A stretch of 64,000 nt of DNA, from NCBI GenBank assembly GCA_024760905.1, contig CM045745.1:11556282-11620281 (forward strand), written 5' to 3'. The position numbers were made by a program, and so were the translations under genes. Shown in pieces: positions 36,845-48,943 of this stretch. Each line of letters starts with the position of its first letter. Position 1 is the stretch's first letter. The notes under the pieces are model-generated. The model was not told where the DNA came from, searched no databases, and saw nothing but the letters and a program-made list of their open reading frames with translations. The stretch is from Plotosus lineatus (lineage: Eukaryota > Chordata > Actinopteri > Siluriformes > Plotosidae).

Positions 36845-36846
<2 letters not shown>
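36191..36846. other. Unassigned
   Basis: No recognised repeat family or coding signal. Confidence 0.4.

Positions 36847-36896
<50 letters not shown>
36847..36896. repeat. (TA)n microsatellite
   Basis: About 25 TA units next to a Tigger-like end. Confidence 0.97.
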
Positions 36897-36900
<4 letters not shown>

Positions 36901-36902
<2 letters not shown>

Positions 36903-37232
36903 GTGGTACCTCACCTTACGATAGCCCCATAATATGAAAAATCCAGTTTACGAAAAATATTTTCCTAAATTTTTTGTCTCTGTATATGAAACAAGTTCTC
37001 CTTACGAAACGCGCCATTCAAACAATGCACGACTTGCTCTTCCACTGACTACATGTCCCAACATCCTGCCCCGCTGGCCTCCCATTCTCTAGGAGGGATG
37101 ACGCAGCTCCCTCCCATTGGTCATTATGAAGCTGCATCTACCATAATGCTTTTCGTGTAAAGGACAGAGTTACTGGCTTTTAACCTTCCATAAACATTTG
37201 TAAGATTATAAATCTGCTAAAAAGACATGGTC
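36901..37232 (-). mobile_element. Tigger-like element fragment (CAGTGGTACCTCACC end)
   Basis: Starts CAGTGGTACCTCACCTTACG and runs through GAAACAAGTTCTCCTTACGA and CTCCCTCCCATTGGTC. It ends at AGACATGGTC, where a Tc1 fragment begins. Counterpart of 22341-22769. Confidence 0.75.
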
Positions 37233-37236
37233 TTTT

Positions 37237-37513
37237 AGTATTGAGTGTATAACTGAAAATAATTATTTGAAGGTTAACTTTTTTGTATTAAAAACACTTT
37301 TTTTATTGGTCGGATGAAATATGCTAATTTTTTGAGATAGGAATTTTTGGTTTTCATGAGCTGCATACCAAAATCATCAGTATTAAAACAAAAGACCTGA
37401 AATATTTCAGTTGGTGTGCAATGAATCGAAAATATATGAAAGTTTAATTTTTATCAGTACATTACAGAAATTAATAAACTTTATCACAATATGCTAAGTT
37501 TTTGAGAAGGACT
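37237..37513 (+). mobile_element. Tc1 right end, truncated
   Basis: Matches the last bases of the Tc1 transposase gene region (AGTATTGAGTG, as after 53553) and the whole right terminal repeat, ending TTTTTGAGAAGGAC. It supplies the uninterrupted form of the terminal repeat that the RTE insertion breaks at 53811. Confidence 0.88.
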
Positions 37514-37514
37514 A

Positions 37515-37576
<62 letters not shown>
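37514..37576. repeat. (TA)n microsatellite
   Basis: About 31 TA units between the Tc1 end and Tigger-like copy 3; the TA targets of both may have seeded it. Confidence 0.95.
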
Positions 37577-37583
<7 letters not shown>

Positions 37584-38344
37584 CCTCAGCTCACGAACAT
37601 AATTGGTTCCCAGAAAGTGTGTGTAAGGCGAAAAGTTCGTCTTCCGAACATTTATTTCCCATAAGAAACCATTAAAATGAGAATAATCCGTTCCCAGGTC
37701 CCCATAAAACATAATTTTCTCCTAAATAAGCCTTAAAACTACACAAAAATATACCTTATTTTATGTATAATAAATGTCTATTGTATTGTAATTAAAGAAA
37801 TAAACTGTACTGTATAATAAAGTGGTTTTATTTACCTTTGTGATGGTAGTTGATGGCTTGATGGAATGGAGTGGGAGGAGGAGGGAGGGAGGGAGGGACT
37901 TACTGTTTGGAAGCAGAGTTTGGAAACGCCTACTGTTTGGAAACACCCTTAGCCACACACGCACCCTTAATAGCTTCCTTGTTCTTAAGGATGGTAGCAA
38001 TGATACTGGGACGCTAAGTCACACAAACTCACACCTCGTTCGTGTTTTTCAATGATCTCCGCCTGTGGTGGGTCTTTTTCGGTCCCATAATAGCAAAAGT
38101 ACACTCAATATGGTCCAAAATGTCTATCAAACACAAACCACTTCCGCACTCAAAGAAAGGGGGTGACGAAGTGTGACGCCGTGAGCGCAGCGCCAGCTTC
38201 TCGTGGTCGCCACCGTGGCGCTGTTCGACGGCGTGGTTTGGTTCGTCCGCCGAAAACTAGTTTGTCAGCAGAGACTATATGCTCGCGAATTTAATGTTCT
38301 TGAGGCGAAAAGTTCGTGAGCTTAAGCGTTCGTCAGCGGAGGTT
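37577..38344 (-). mobile_element. Tigger/pogo-like non-autonomous transposon, copy 3
   Basis: Near-identical to copies 1 and 2. It has lost the outermost bases of both ends in adjacent TA repeats. A deletion near 38005 removes about 20 bases inside the HTH remnant, shifting its frame. Confidence 0.85.
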
Positions 38345-38367
38345 AATATATATATGTTTGTGTATAT

Positions 38368-38535
38368 CTTCTTCTTCTTCTTCTTTTCCTTTCGGCTTTT
38401 CCCTTCAGGGGTCGCCACAGCGAATCATCTGCCTCCATCTCACCCTATCCTTTGCATCTTCTTCTCTTACACCAACGACCTTCATGTCCTCCTTTACCAC
38501 ATCCATGAATCGTCTCTTTGGTCTTCCTCTACATA
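38368..38535 (-). mobile_element. RTE 3' end fragment
   Basis: Complement of the RTE C-terminus (RRFMDVVKEDMKVVGVREED) with CTTCTTCTTCTTC as the tail; cut off after about 50 codons. Confidence 0.85.
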
Positions 38536-38547
38536 CAGTATATACAT

Positions 38548-38621
38548 TGTATGTGTGTGTATATGGGTATATATATATATATTTGTGTATATACATAGAA
38601 TATAGACATTGTATGTGTGTG

Positions 38622-38677
<56 letters not shown>
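38548..38677. repeat. (TG)/(TA) mixed microsatellite
   Basis: Irregular TATG/TGTG units, then an uninterrupted TA run from about 38624. Confidence 0.9.
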
Positions 38678-38682
<5 letters not shown>

Positions 38683-38705
38683 TAAATAATGTTCAGCACA
38701 CTCTC

Positions 38706-38708
<3 letters not shown>

Positions 38709-38749
<41 letters not shown>
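38709..38749. repeat. (TG)n microsatellite
   Basis: 20 TG units. Confidence 0.97.
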
Positions 38750-38750
<1 letters not shown>

Positions 38751-38754
<4 letters not shown>

Positions 38755-40303
38755 AGTTACTGACTATGAATGATGAATGAATGTACTTTCCCCCTAATAA
38801 TTACTGACACTCTAAGCTGGAAAATTAGTATTACACTTTCTGCTTCATGTTAGCTCCCATTAACTCATAACCCCTTCCAATATTCCAATAAGTATGTTAA
38901 CAACAAGTACACGCCCCACATGTGACTCAACATCACTTTTTGGTAATTCTATAAGAAAGTATAGGCAAATGACATGTAATGTACAGTATGTTCATCTATT
39001 TCTTATGATCGCATTGGAACAGTCTCAGGGGTCATATAAGAACACACTATACAATCGAACTGACGAGCACTCCTGTGAGTCAACTATGGGAGTCATAAAA
39101 ATAGAAACAGGTGCTATGTTGTACCCTTAAAACCAGGACCAGCGCAGTCTGACTGCAGTGTAGTTCTTGTTTGTGGGGAAAGAGGAACTATTGTGAGCTA
39201 ATGGTGCAACTGTGAGTGAAAGCCAGGTTGGTGATGCAGGGGAAAAACAGGGTGTGTAAGAGAACATCTCTGAAGATTCATCTCTCATGGGGTTGTTACT
39301 AAAGCGAGAGTATAGCTCAATCTTCTGAATCGTGAGGCTGGTGTACGGGTGTTTTTATTATTTATTTTTTAACCATAATCACTCTCTAGCACATTCCTTT
39401 CAAGCCACAAGCACGGCTCAATTTAGCCCACCATCACTTAAGATACAAGACGGACATACATCATAATTCTTCAGCTGAGTCCGTGGACGACTTTAATCGA
39501 AGACTTGCGTCTTCACTAAGCAATTAAGCCAACATTAAGCCAGTTCTGAAAAAGAAAACGGTTTTGTAGCTTTACTATTCTCTCTTTAACAGGGTTTGAG
39601 CTTAATGGCACTCTTATGGGCTCATTATACTTTGTCAGAACTGTTTCTGAAAGCAACTGAAATTAACTTCTGAAAGCCCAGAGCTCTCAAAGTTTTTCAG
39701 AACAACACATGTACAGCAGGAGAAGAGTCCAGTAAACAAGGCACTGGGTAGTAAAAATCAAAGTATGACATGAAAGCACACATTATTGTCACAATAAAAT
39801 GGTGGCACTTCATGTGAGATGCAAAGGATGCTGTGTTTTTTTTTAATGATAAACTTTTCTCAGAGATTGATAAAAGTGTAAAGTTCGTATGACAGCAGCC
39901 TGACTCATCTGAAGAACTACCGGTATTCTGACACCGCGAACGCATCAGAAGCTTGTTCAAATGCAGGTATAGGTACCATGAATATATCGAGACTGCAAAG
40001 CATTACCATATCATTCGAGATAAGAGCAACAGATAAATTCTGTAAATGTCAATTTAAAAAGAAAAAGTGAACTGTGGACTTGAAACAAACTATGACAGCA
40101 TTTGTGAGTCAATACATCAATAAATGCACACTTTATTCCCAAGCTTTCTATCCACGCTTCGGAAACTAATTGAGCGAAGTGATTGATGTGAGCTCCTGTT
40201 GAAGCTATAAATCCACACTAGCCATTAGTTGATAAAATAGGAGACTGACGATTGAGGCACTGGTTAGAGTGGAGTACTTGAGAAAATATGATAAAAAATG
40301 ATG
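38751..40303. other. Long repeat-poor stretch
   Basis: About 1.5 kb without recognised elements; open frames here are short and unsupported. Confidence 0.4.
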
Positions 40304-40305
40304 TA

Positions 40306-41153
40306 CAGGGATCCCTCGCTACTTCACGCTTCAATTTATGTGGCTTCAGGGAATCGCTGTTTTTAAAATATTCATCAAATTAAAAAATAAAGGAAATTAA
40401 GGAAGAATAGGGGGGAAACTTAAGGGAAATGTTACAAAAACAAGGTCAATTATGCAAAAAAAAAAAAAAAAAACCCTAAACCAACAAAAAACAAAAAACA
40501 ACCCAAAATCTCCCATCAAAACTAGTTACATTGTTGCGAGGTGCGCATCTGCGTGCGTGCGCATGCGTCTGTATGTGTTCAGTTCATTTTTCTGTACCCG
40601 CTTAATCCTAATTTGGGTCGCGGGGAGGCTGGTGCCCATCCCAGCCAACTTCGGGCGAGGGCAGAGTACACCCTGGACAGCTCGCCAGGCCATCGCAGGG
40701 CGGAAACACGCTGACGGCTTTGCAGCTACACTTGTCGAAAGTCAGCAATGGTTCTTTTACATGCCTCACACCATAGACAGTGAGAGACATGGCCGGCCTT
40801 TGATAACCCAGTTAGCTGCACTGGGGGGAGGACAGTGACAACCTTGTGCAGAGTGGGACTCGAACCCCCAACCTTTGGATCAGCGATCCAGCGCTCTGTA
40901 CCACTAGACCACCACTGCCCCTTGTCTGTATGTGTGAGTATTTATATTTTATTTACATCTTATGTATTTTTTTTTAATGTTTAATTGTTATTATAAGCAT
41001 TTATAGCGTTGAATATGCATTTATTGATATTATATACACATATACATGGACGTATACAGTACGTCACTTGGGGGTGGTGATCCTCCTTCGCTGATTTCGA
41101 TGGTTGCGTGGGGATCTCGGTCCCAATTGACCGCGCAAAGTTAGGGATCCCGG
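40306..41153 (+). mobile_element. CAGGGATCCC-type TA-flanked MITE, complete
   Basis: TA (40304-40305) then CAGGGATCCCTCGCTACTTC; the right end is GCGCAAAGTTAGGGATCCCGG then TA (41154-41155). Non-coding, with an A-run at 40458-40474 and a nested SINE-A. Relatives at 18764, 29121 and 63923. Confidence 0.82.
40579..40923 (-). mobile_element. SINE-A, long form, complete, 12-bp target duplication
   Basis: The best-preserved long copy. The head complement ends ACCACTGCCCCTT; the B-box complement is GGGACTCGAACCCCC. The tail is CGGGTACAGAAAAATGAAC on the minus strand. GTCTGTATGTGT is exact at 40567-40578 and 40924-40935. Confidence 0.92.
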
Positions 41154-41473
41154 TAATCTATGTTATTCAATTGCTGAGTTCATAATCATACCATTTTAAG
41201 TTTTCCAGAGCTGACAAAAGAAGAACATACATACATAAAAAACATCACAGTAAACTCATTGCATTCCATTTTCTTTTAATTAGGGAATATTGTTTAGCCT
41301 GTACAGCTTACATTGATAACAGAAACTGATCCATAGTATTATCGTCATTCAATAAATATAAGCCACTGTAGAAATAACATTGAACTGAAGGAAACCCTGC
41401 AGCAAATTATTTAATACATACTTAAATCAATTTATTAATAAATTAGAAGAATTGGATAGAATGCCACAGGGCC

Positions 41474-41474
<1 letters not shown>

Positions 41475-41558
<84 letters not shown>
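41475..41558. repeat. (CA)n microsatellite
   Basis: 42 CA units abutting a SINE-M fragment. Confidence 0.97.
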
Positions 41559-41560
<2 letters not shown>

Positions 41561-41565
41561 AACCA

Positions 41566-41777
41566 TTCACACACAGGGGCAGTTTGGAACAGCCAGTTAG
41601 CCTAATGTACATGTATTTGGACTATTGGACCAAACTGGAGTCCCTGGAGGAAACCCAGTCAAGCACAGGAAGAACCATGTAAACTCCACATATAAATTCC
41701 CTCACTCAGCCCAGATCTTATATCCAGGATCTTCTGTTGTGAGGTGAAGTACTCACCACTCCACACTGTACCACCCA
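41566..41777 (-). mobile_element. SINE-M, 3'-truncated
   Basis: GGGGCAGTTTGGAACAGCC, GGAGGAAACCCAGTCAAGC, CTTCTGTTGTGAGGTGAAG and CCACACTGTACCACCC as head complement. Confidence 0.75.
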
Positions 41778-42291
41778 TATCTAATGCGAATACAGTATAC
41801 TGTAATTTCCTGCGTTGAATTAACACCCAAAGGGTGAAATTGTCAGTATACAGTGTTTGTTTGGTCTTAAATACACACACCGCCTCAGAAAATCCAATCC
41901 AAGCTCAATCTGGAGATTTTTGGTTTAACATCAAGACACAGATTGGGAATGTGGTTGAGGGGTGAGGGGTGAGGAAGCTAAAAACATGTTCCTAAAATAT
42001 CCAGCCACCACAGGAATAGTTTCCAGAACAGCTTCAGTGTCAAGTCACGAGAACTGTATTACAGGTGTGAACATCATTCCTCAAAAAGATATTTCTTTGA
42101 TTGGATGATGGTTGTGTAAAACGCTATCACTTCGACATCTCCAATAGGTGTTCAGTTTGGTTGATTTGTGGTGACAACCTTTTATTTAAGGTGACAGGAC
42201 TGCAATGAATGACTGGGATATGTTATCAGTCTCCTCTGCACTTAAGAACTTTCATTCAAGGTGGTAATGGAAAGCTTTAATATATTTTACA
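41778..42291. other. Unassigned
   Basis: No recognised element; ends at the gypsy LTR. Confidence 0.35.
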
Positions 42292-42534
42292 TGGTCATGA
42301 TTCTGCATTTATCTAAACTAAAAGAGCTGTTCTGGGTTTTGTTTTCCTGTGTTTTTCCAAGTGTAAATCCAGGTTGTCGGGCGTGGCCTTGCCTCCTGCC
42401 CTACTAGCAAATATCTCCACACACCTGTTTCTCATCCACTCTCCTAATTGTACTCCAGCAAACCATCTCCCCAGAATTGGTTCATTGATGTTGTCACTAC
42501 CTGTGGTTCTGTCTGAACCAGCTCCAAGATTACC
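42292..42534 (+). repeat. 5' LTR, first part
   Basis: Matches the 3' LTR from its start (GTCATG...TTCTGC) through GTTCTGGGTTTTGTTTTC and the block CTCATCCACT. Interrupted at 42534. Confidence 0.75.
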
Positions 42535-43278
42535 TGAGAACGTGGAAGATGCAATCATCTCTCTGCTGTACCAATCCCCTTTTCACCTGTATGGGGCATC
42601 GGTGCTGTCAGAATCACATTCCTGGATTTCTCCAGCGCCTTCAACACGATCCAGCTTCTGGGCAAGCTGACACAGATGAGAGTAGGCACAATCCTAGTGG
42701 ACTGGATCACTGATTACCGGCAGATAGACCTCAGTATGTACAACTAGGGGACTGTATCTCCGACACAGCAGTGAGCAGCACAGGAGTGCCACAGGGGGCA
42801 GTATTCTACCCAGTACTGTTCATGCCTTACACCTCAGACCTACAGAACAACTCTTGAGTATTGCCATTTGCAGAAGGTTGCAGATGTGACTGCTATTGTA
42901 GGCTGTAAAAGAATGGCATGAAGTGGAATACAGGGATGTGATAAAGAACTTGGTTTCATGGTGTGACTTCAACTACCTGCACCTCAACACCACCAAAATG
43001 AAAGAAATGGTGGTGGACTTTACAAGACCCAGGCTGCATTTGGAGCCAGTGACAGAAGAGAACAGATCGAAATTGTGCAGACATACGAATACCTGGGCAT
43101 GCAGTTGAATGAAAAATGACTGCCAAAACTGACGCTCTGTGCAAGAAAGGATAGAGCCATCTGGACTCCCACAGAAGGATAGCATCCTTCAACATCTGCA
43201 AAAAACCCAAAAAAAACTGCAGCAGATGTTTTACCAGTCTGTGGTTTAGAGCACCCTCCTTTATGCGGTGGTCTAATT

Positions 43279-43320
43279 GGTGGTGGTGGTGGTGGTGGTG
43301 GTGGTGGTGGTGGTGGTGGG
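43279..43320. repeat. (GGT)n microsatellite
   Basis: About 13 GGT units followed by a G-rich patch, inside the LINE. Confidence 0.95.
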
Positions 43321-43775
43321 GGCGGGGGGGGTCTTAAGAATTACCACTGTCTCATGACTGGACAAACTGGTGAGATAGGCATTGCCCTGCTCCACTGACA
43401 GACTGAGGAGGAGATCATTCCTCTCCCATGCCATCAGACTTAGCAATGCCATCCTCTCCCATGCCATCAGACTCTAGCATGGTGACACACTAGCACAACA
43501 CATGCATACCTGCCTTGCACTGCCCCACTCACTGCACACAATGCAACTTAACCCACAACAAACATATTTACACGGGACTTTTAAAAATATTTGCTCATGA
43601 ATATTTGAACAATGTTTAAACCAGACTTTTGTTAATCTCTGCACCAGACAGCCAATTTGCACCATTATGGTATAATATACAATTCTCATACCTTCTTGTA
43701 TATTCAACAACGTCTGCCTCAAGTTCTGTAAACTTTTAGTTTTACTGCAGACGCCTCATCATAGACATATTACAC

Positions 43776-44002
<227 letters not shown>

Positions 44003-44193
44003 GTATGTATATGTGCCTAAGTATTTTTACTATATGCTTTCGTTGAGGTTTGTGTTTTTTATAGATTTTTGTGGGTTTGTGATTTTTATAGATTTCTGTG
44101 CCGTTTTACTGCAATGCTGCTGGAAATGCAAATTTCCCTCTGGGATTAATAAAGTATCTGTGTCTGATTGTCTGCACCAGTGCCAAGATTACC

Positions 44194-44411
44194 CGTGATT
44201 CTGTCTGCACCAGCGCCAAGCTCACTCTGCTTGTTTGTCTATCTGCCAGCCCTACCTCAGCAAGTTCTACCAGCCTGCTGCCAGTATTTAGATCTTGTGT
44301 CTGCTTTCTTATTTTACTGCCCGGGAACTCACAAGTCTCATTTTCCTCACCTTCCCTCAGCCTCCAATGGTCCTGAGTTTGGGTCCTACCTGGTCTGCAT
44401 CTATTGTGACA
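44194..44411 (+). repeat. 5' LTR, second part
   Basis: Continues the LTR with CTCACTCTGCTTGTTTGTC and GCCAGCCCTACCTC, ending TGTGACA. A near-repeat of CTGTCTGCACCAGYGCCAAG makes this LTR longer than the 3' copy. Confidence 0.75.
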
Positions 44412-45790
44412 GAATAAACCAACCAGGCATTGACCTCACCTAAGCCATCCATGCCATAAGCCAGCAGGGAGTACTTCTCAGTCGACATGAGCAGGAATAA
44501 CAGCAGCTCACAGCTCAGTTCGAGGCTTTCGAGGTTTCCTGTTCAGAATGGAGGACCAAGCCCGTACCACAACTATCTGCAGCTAGTACCATACCTCACT
44601 CCACTTCTGTGACCTCAAGACCAGCCTCCTTCAAAGAGCTTCAAATTCCCCCGCCTGAACCTTATAATGGAGACCTTGGTACATGTGGCACCTTGGTGTT
44701 TGAGTTCCACCCCCTACCTTATGACCATTCCTGCCAACATGCTCAACCTTTTCACTGATCAGGTGCTGACATGGGGAAATGCTCACTGGGAGAATTCACG
44801 GTGTGTCAGGCAGACCTACATGAACTTCAACTCTAACATGAAGCACATGATTAACCTGCCTGTCCTGAGACTGTGCTTCCTGAAGCCTGAACTCCTGTCA
44901 AAGCCTAAGCGTGCCATTGCACCTGAATCCACTTCAGTGCTCCTGTTGTCAACTTGTATCCAAGACAAAGTCTGAAAATATTTCTGAAACTTTATCTGAA
45001 TGTCTACCTGACAGTAAGAATGAGCTTGAATTTGAACCCAAATCAAACATCCTGTTGGAAAATGAGTCTGAATTTATGCATGAACCCAATCTGGCCATTG
45101 TGCCAAAACCTGAATAAGAACTATCAATGGAAAGTGCACCTACTATTCTTGTATCGAAGCCCCACTGGTTTCCCATGCTAGAGAAGGATGTTGTGTACCA
45201 TCTGCCCGGACCTTTGTCTGTTGTTACCCTCATAACTGGGAGAGGACCTGGACGGCTCTGTGACAGGCCTCTGCCAAGAAGACACGTCAGGCAATGCAAC
45301 ACTCTAGAAGTGCCTCCAACTAGTTCCCTGTTTCATTGGTCAATATCCCACTGTGAAGGTTGTAGGTTCTGTTGCTGTGCGGCGCAAACTTCCCCAGGTC
45401 CCCCACCACATCCATCCTACCTTCCACCATTCTATGATTAATCTTGTCCTGTGTGACCAACTCCGCCCTGTTCCCAAGCCCCCTACAAGGATCATCGACA
45501 GCTTGGCGGTCATTACGGTTTACAGGCTTTTGGAGGTCTGTCACCGTGGATCTTCTGAAAATGCACCCAGCATTTCCTCACAGTAAGGGCCAGTTCATTC
45601 CAAGGTATATTGCCAAAGTTTGTCTAGAGGGTATCTCACCAGAATTTTCCTGTATTAGTGAGTTTGTTGTCTTGAAGTTTTTGTCCTTGCATGAAGTTTT
45701 TGACCACTCTGGCTAGTTTCTTGATTTTGGATCCCTACCTCAGTTCTGACCTGTATCGGAGCAAGCCTTGTGGCAGTCATGGGGGGTAGC
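44412..45790 (+). pseudogene. gypsy internal region: gag and pol-end remnants
   Basis: Gag-like residues from 44440 to about 44870, an acidic stretch (SENISETLSECLPDSKNELE) at about 44970-45029, and a chromodomain-like end near 45483-45540. The reverse transcriptase core is absent, and frames change several times. No functional product. Confidence 0.65.
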
Positions 45791-46202
45791 TGTCATGTTT
45801 CTGCATGTTTCTACACTAGGGGAGATGTTCTGGGTTTTGTTTTCTTTTGTCTCTCCAGGCTGATGGGTGTGGCCTTGCGCACCCCCAACCCCCCCCCCAA
45901 TTATCTCCTCACACCTGTTACTCATCCACTGTCCTATTTATACTCTAGCAAGCTATCTCCCCAGGGTTGGTTTATTGATGTTGTGATTCTGTCAGCACCA
46001 GCTCCAAGATCACTCTGCTTGTTTGTCTACCTGCCAGCCCTACCTCGGCAAGTTCTACCAGCTGACGCCAGTGTTTAGAGCTTCTGTCTGCTTTCTTATT
46101 TACTACTGCCTGGGAGCTCACAAAGGTCTCATTTTCCTCGTCTCCACTTTGCCTCCTGTGGTCCGGCTTTTGGGTCCTACCTAGTCTTCCTGTTTTGTCA
46201 CA
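45791..46202 (+). repeat. 3' LTR
   Basis: 412 bp from TGTCATGTTTCTGC to TTTTGTCACA, so TG...CA ended. Aligns along its length with the two parts of the 5' LTR. Confidence 0.75.
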
Positions 46203-46571
46203 GGTGTCTTGACCAGTTTCTTACACTTATTCCCTTGAGGTATGTGGATATTTTAGACAAGTCAGTAGATGCTTTGATTTTGCTCTTTAGTGGGAGGTCA
46301 TTTACAGGTGTTGAAAACTGGATGTAAGCAGACATCAACCCTGCTGTGTTAGCAAATACAGAGTGGATTCTGTGGTCTCTTCACATGTGTGTTTTGAGGT
46401 GAGGACTTGCAGTTGACCAATAAGAAATTGGTACTGTTTTGCTGTTATCCTGAATTCATAAACATAATTTATTTAGTTTAAAATCTCAAATTTTTACAGA
46501 TATAAAACATGTGTGGTCATGCACCTATCTACAATTACAACGCAATGCCATCTACGCTACCACGGCCTGAT
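46203..46571. other. Unassigned
   Basis: No element recognised between the LTR and the next SINE. Confidence 0.35.
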
Positions 46572-46888
46572 TAAAAAAAAAAAAAAAAAAAAAAAGGGTA
46601 AAGTTCGTGGGCTTTTTACACCCAATTCATAGTGGCTCCTCAGGCCGGTGCTTATCCCCGGTTTCTGTAGCGTGAAGCAACTAGGAGTGCAACTCGTCCT
46701 GGATGGGACGCTAGTCTATCGCAGGTTACCTTCCCAGTATACCCATTTATACTGCTGGGTGAACAGAGGTACACTTGTGGTTAAGACCTTGTCCAGGGAT
46801 CTTAGCACAGTGCGGGTCTCAGTGGGATTTGAACTCATGACCTCCTGATCATGAGCACAGCACCCTAACCACTACACCACCGGCCCCA
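46572..46888 (-). mobile_element. SINE-B
   Basis: Head complement AACCACTACACCACCGGCCC at 46867-46886, B-box complement GGGATTTGAACTCATG. The body has CAGTATACCCATTTATACTG and AACTAGGAGTGCAACTCG; the 3' end meets an A-run (46573-46595). Confidence 0.82.
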
Positions 46889-46959
46889 CATTATACTGAT
46901 ACTACTGACTGAAAACATAATATTGAAAATATAAATAGTTTTTTTACGGGTAAAATGGT

Positions 46960-47083
46960 TTCCTCCAACAGTGCAAATACTGGCACATTAATCTAATTAA
47001 CTGCTCCAAATTGTCTAAACTCCAGCCTCTCAGCAATCCTACTAGGATTAAGTGGTTTGGCAAAAAAAAAAAAAAAAAAAAAA
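46960..47083 (+). mobile_element. SINE tail fragment with A-run
   Basis: CCTACTAGGATTAAGTGG then TTTGGCAAAA and 23 A: the common tail of SINE-A/SINE-M with a poly-A ending. Confidence 0.5.
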
Positions 47084-47740
47084 ATTTATTCAAATAATCC
47101 AAAGTATATTGAATAAGAGGTTGTACACAAAGAACAAAAGCTAGTTTCACACACAGTGGTGTCAAATGCTGCACTTAGACCCACTAATAGGAAGATGAAA
47201 ATCTATTCATAATCTGCACCCCTTAGTGAATGAACATTTAAAAAAAAAAAAAAAAAAAAAAAAGAACTTACTGACTCTATACTAAGGGATTCTGTACTTA
47301 AAACCAACACAAACACAAGTCTATCGCCTGCTCTCTCATTTGCTCTTTATTGGGAAACTTTTCCACTTGAAACTCACTACCAGCTAATTTATGCTCCTAT
47401 TTTCACCTGACTCTTCTGGAAGCCTGTGTCCTAATGAAATGCAAATAATAATGTGCAGGGTCCTGAAGCATAGACAATTTTTTTAAAGCCTTGTAGTTTA
47501 TATATTCCTCAGTTAAACAAGGTGAAGTGCTGAACAATTAAAACCACTTTCCTTAAAACGACAAACTTGCTCTCTCTTCATGAGCCTTTATCTTCCACTT
47601 GTGAAGCTGAGTATAGAGATGACGCTTAAATAAAATCTAATAAGTAAACAAATCACAAGTTTGCATTCTAAATTACAACTCATATTAACAGGGTAAACTG
47701 AAGCTTTTTGAACTGAACGTTTAATCATCCGTTCATGATG
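47084..47740. other. Unassigned, with A-run
   Basis: A-run of about 24 at 47239-47262; otherwise no signal. Confidence 0.35.
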
Positions 47741-47744
47741 CTGT

Positions 47745-48045
47745 TGGGTCGTGCCCGTGGTGTAGTGGTTAGGTTGCTGGGCTCATGATCAAGAGGTCGT
47801 GGGTTTGAATCAATGTTAAACCCCACCATGCTATCACTTCTATGCAAGGTCTTGACCACAAGTAAGCCTCCATCCACCCAGCCGTATAAAAGAGTACCAG
47901 TAAATATAGGAAGGTAACCTGCGATGTACTAGCCCTATACAGGCGGACTTGAGCTCCTAGTTGCTTCACATTATGGAAACCGAGGATAAACTTTGTCCTG
48001 ATAAGCCAATAGGCTCAAGTGTAAAAAGCCCATTATGGTTCTTTA
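47745..48045 (+). mobile_element. SINE-B
   Basis: Head GGGTCGTGCCCGTGGTGTAG, B-box-like GTGGGTTTGAATCAATG, body GGTCTTGACCACAAGTAAGC and GAAGGTAACCTGCGATG, ending AGTGTAAAAAGCCCATTATG. Confidence 0.8.
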
Positions 48046-48216
48046 AACAACATGTGCCATGATGGGGAAGCTGTCTCAAGCCTAGTGTCCCTTGACCTAC
48101 TGTAAGATTTAACTAAAAATGGTGTCTTTATAAACCTGACTACTGCCATAGAGATCAGGGTGTTAATACAGTTTACATCTGCACACGTAGACTTCCTTAT
48201 TACTTTTATTCTAAAT

Positions 48217-48712
48217 CAGGGGTTGGCAAACGTTTTGGCTTATGGGCGACATTGACTTAAAATTTGACAGACGGTTATTGCTAATTTGAATGCCAACTTG
48301 TCTTCATGCTTAGTTCTTGGATGGCAGTTTGTCAGATGGAGGTATTCTGCTGAGCCCGCAAACTAGCAGCCAACCTCTGAGTGGTGGCCGTCCGTTCTTA
48401 CATTGACTGACTGTTCGCTTAATTAGCATGTTTGGTAGAAAAGTGACCGTTGATGATGTATTCCTCTAAAATCGAAACGTTTTCTTTGCAAATAAGACGT
48501 ACGGCCTTTGACTGGACTTCAGTGAAAAAGTTGTTGAGTGCTTAATAAGGAATGGTCTTACCTAATGCACCGTCTAGTGGAACACCAATCATTACAGGAC
48601 ACGGTCAGATGAATGCATTCATAATTATATGGTTTGATTTGAGCTTCAGCAGGCCGGATTTAAAGACCAACGGGCCGAATATGATTCGCGGGCCGCAGTT
48701 TGCCGGCCCTTG
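48217..48712. mobile_element. hAT non-autonomous element
   Basis: Begins CAGGGGTTGGCAAACG and ends GCAGTTTGCCGGCCCTTG. Flanks TTCTAAAT (48209-48216) and TCTTAAAT (48713-48720) agree at 6 of 8 bases. Subterminal GCCGAATATGATTCGCGGGC is typical of these elements. Confidence 0.72.
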
Positions 48713-48768
48713 TCTTAAATAGAATTCCTGTGTTTATGCACAGAACAAGTATGTTTGAGTTATTTAAC

Positions 48769-48943
48769 TAAAAAAATCTGCAAAAATATAGTTTAAAAAA
48801 TTTCACCTTCTTTGATATAGTAACTACAGATCATCCTTCTATAAATGACTACAAAATGTAGAAGAATGGTCTGTAGTTACTGTATCAAAGAAGGTGAATT
48901 TTTTTTTTTTTTTTTTTTTTTAATATATTTTTGCAGATTTATA
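48769..48943. mobile_element. Fold-back MITE
   Basis: Inverted arms share AAATCTGCAAAAATATA, CACCTTCTTTGATA and TAGTAACTACAGA with their complements, around a ~20-bp centre at about 48843-48862. The right arm holds a T-run expanded at 48899-48921. Superfamily unknown; TA flanks would suit mariner. Confidence 0.65.
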
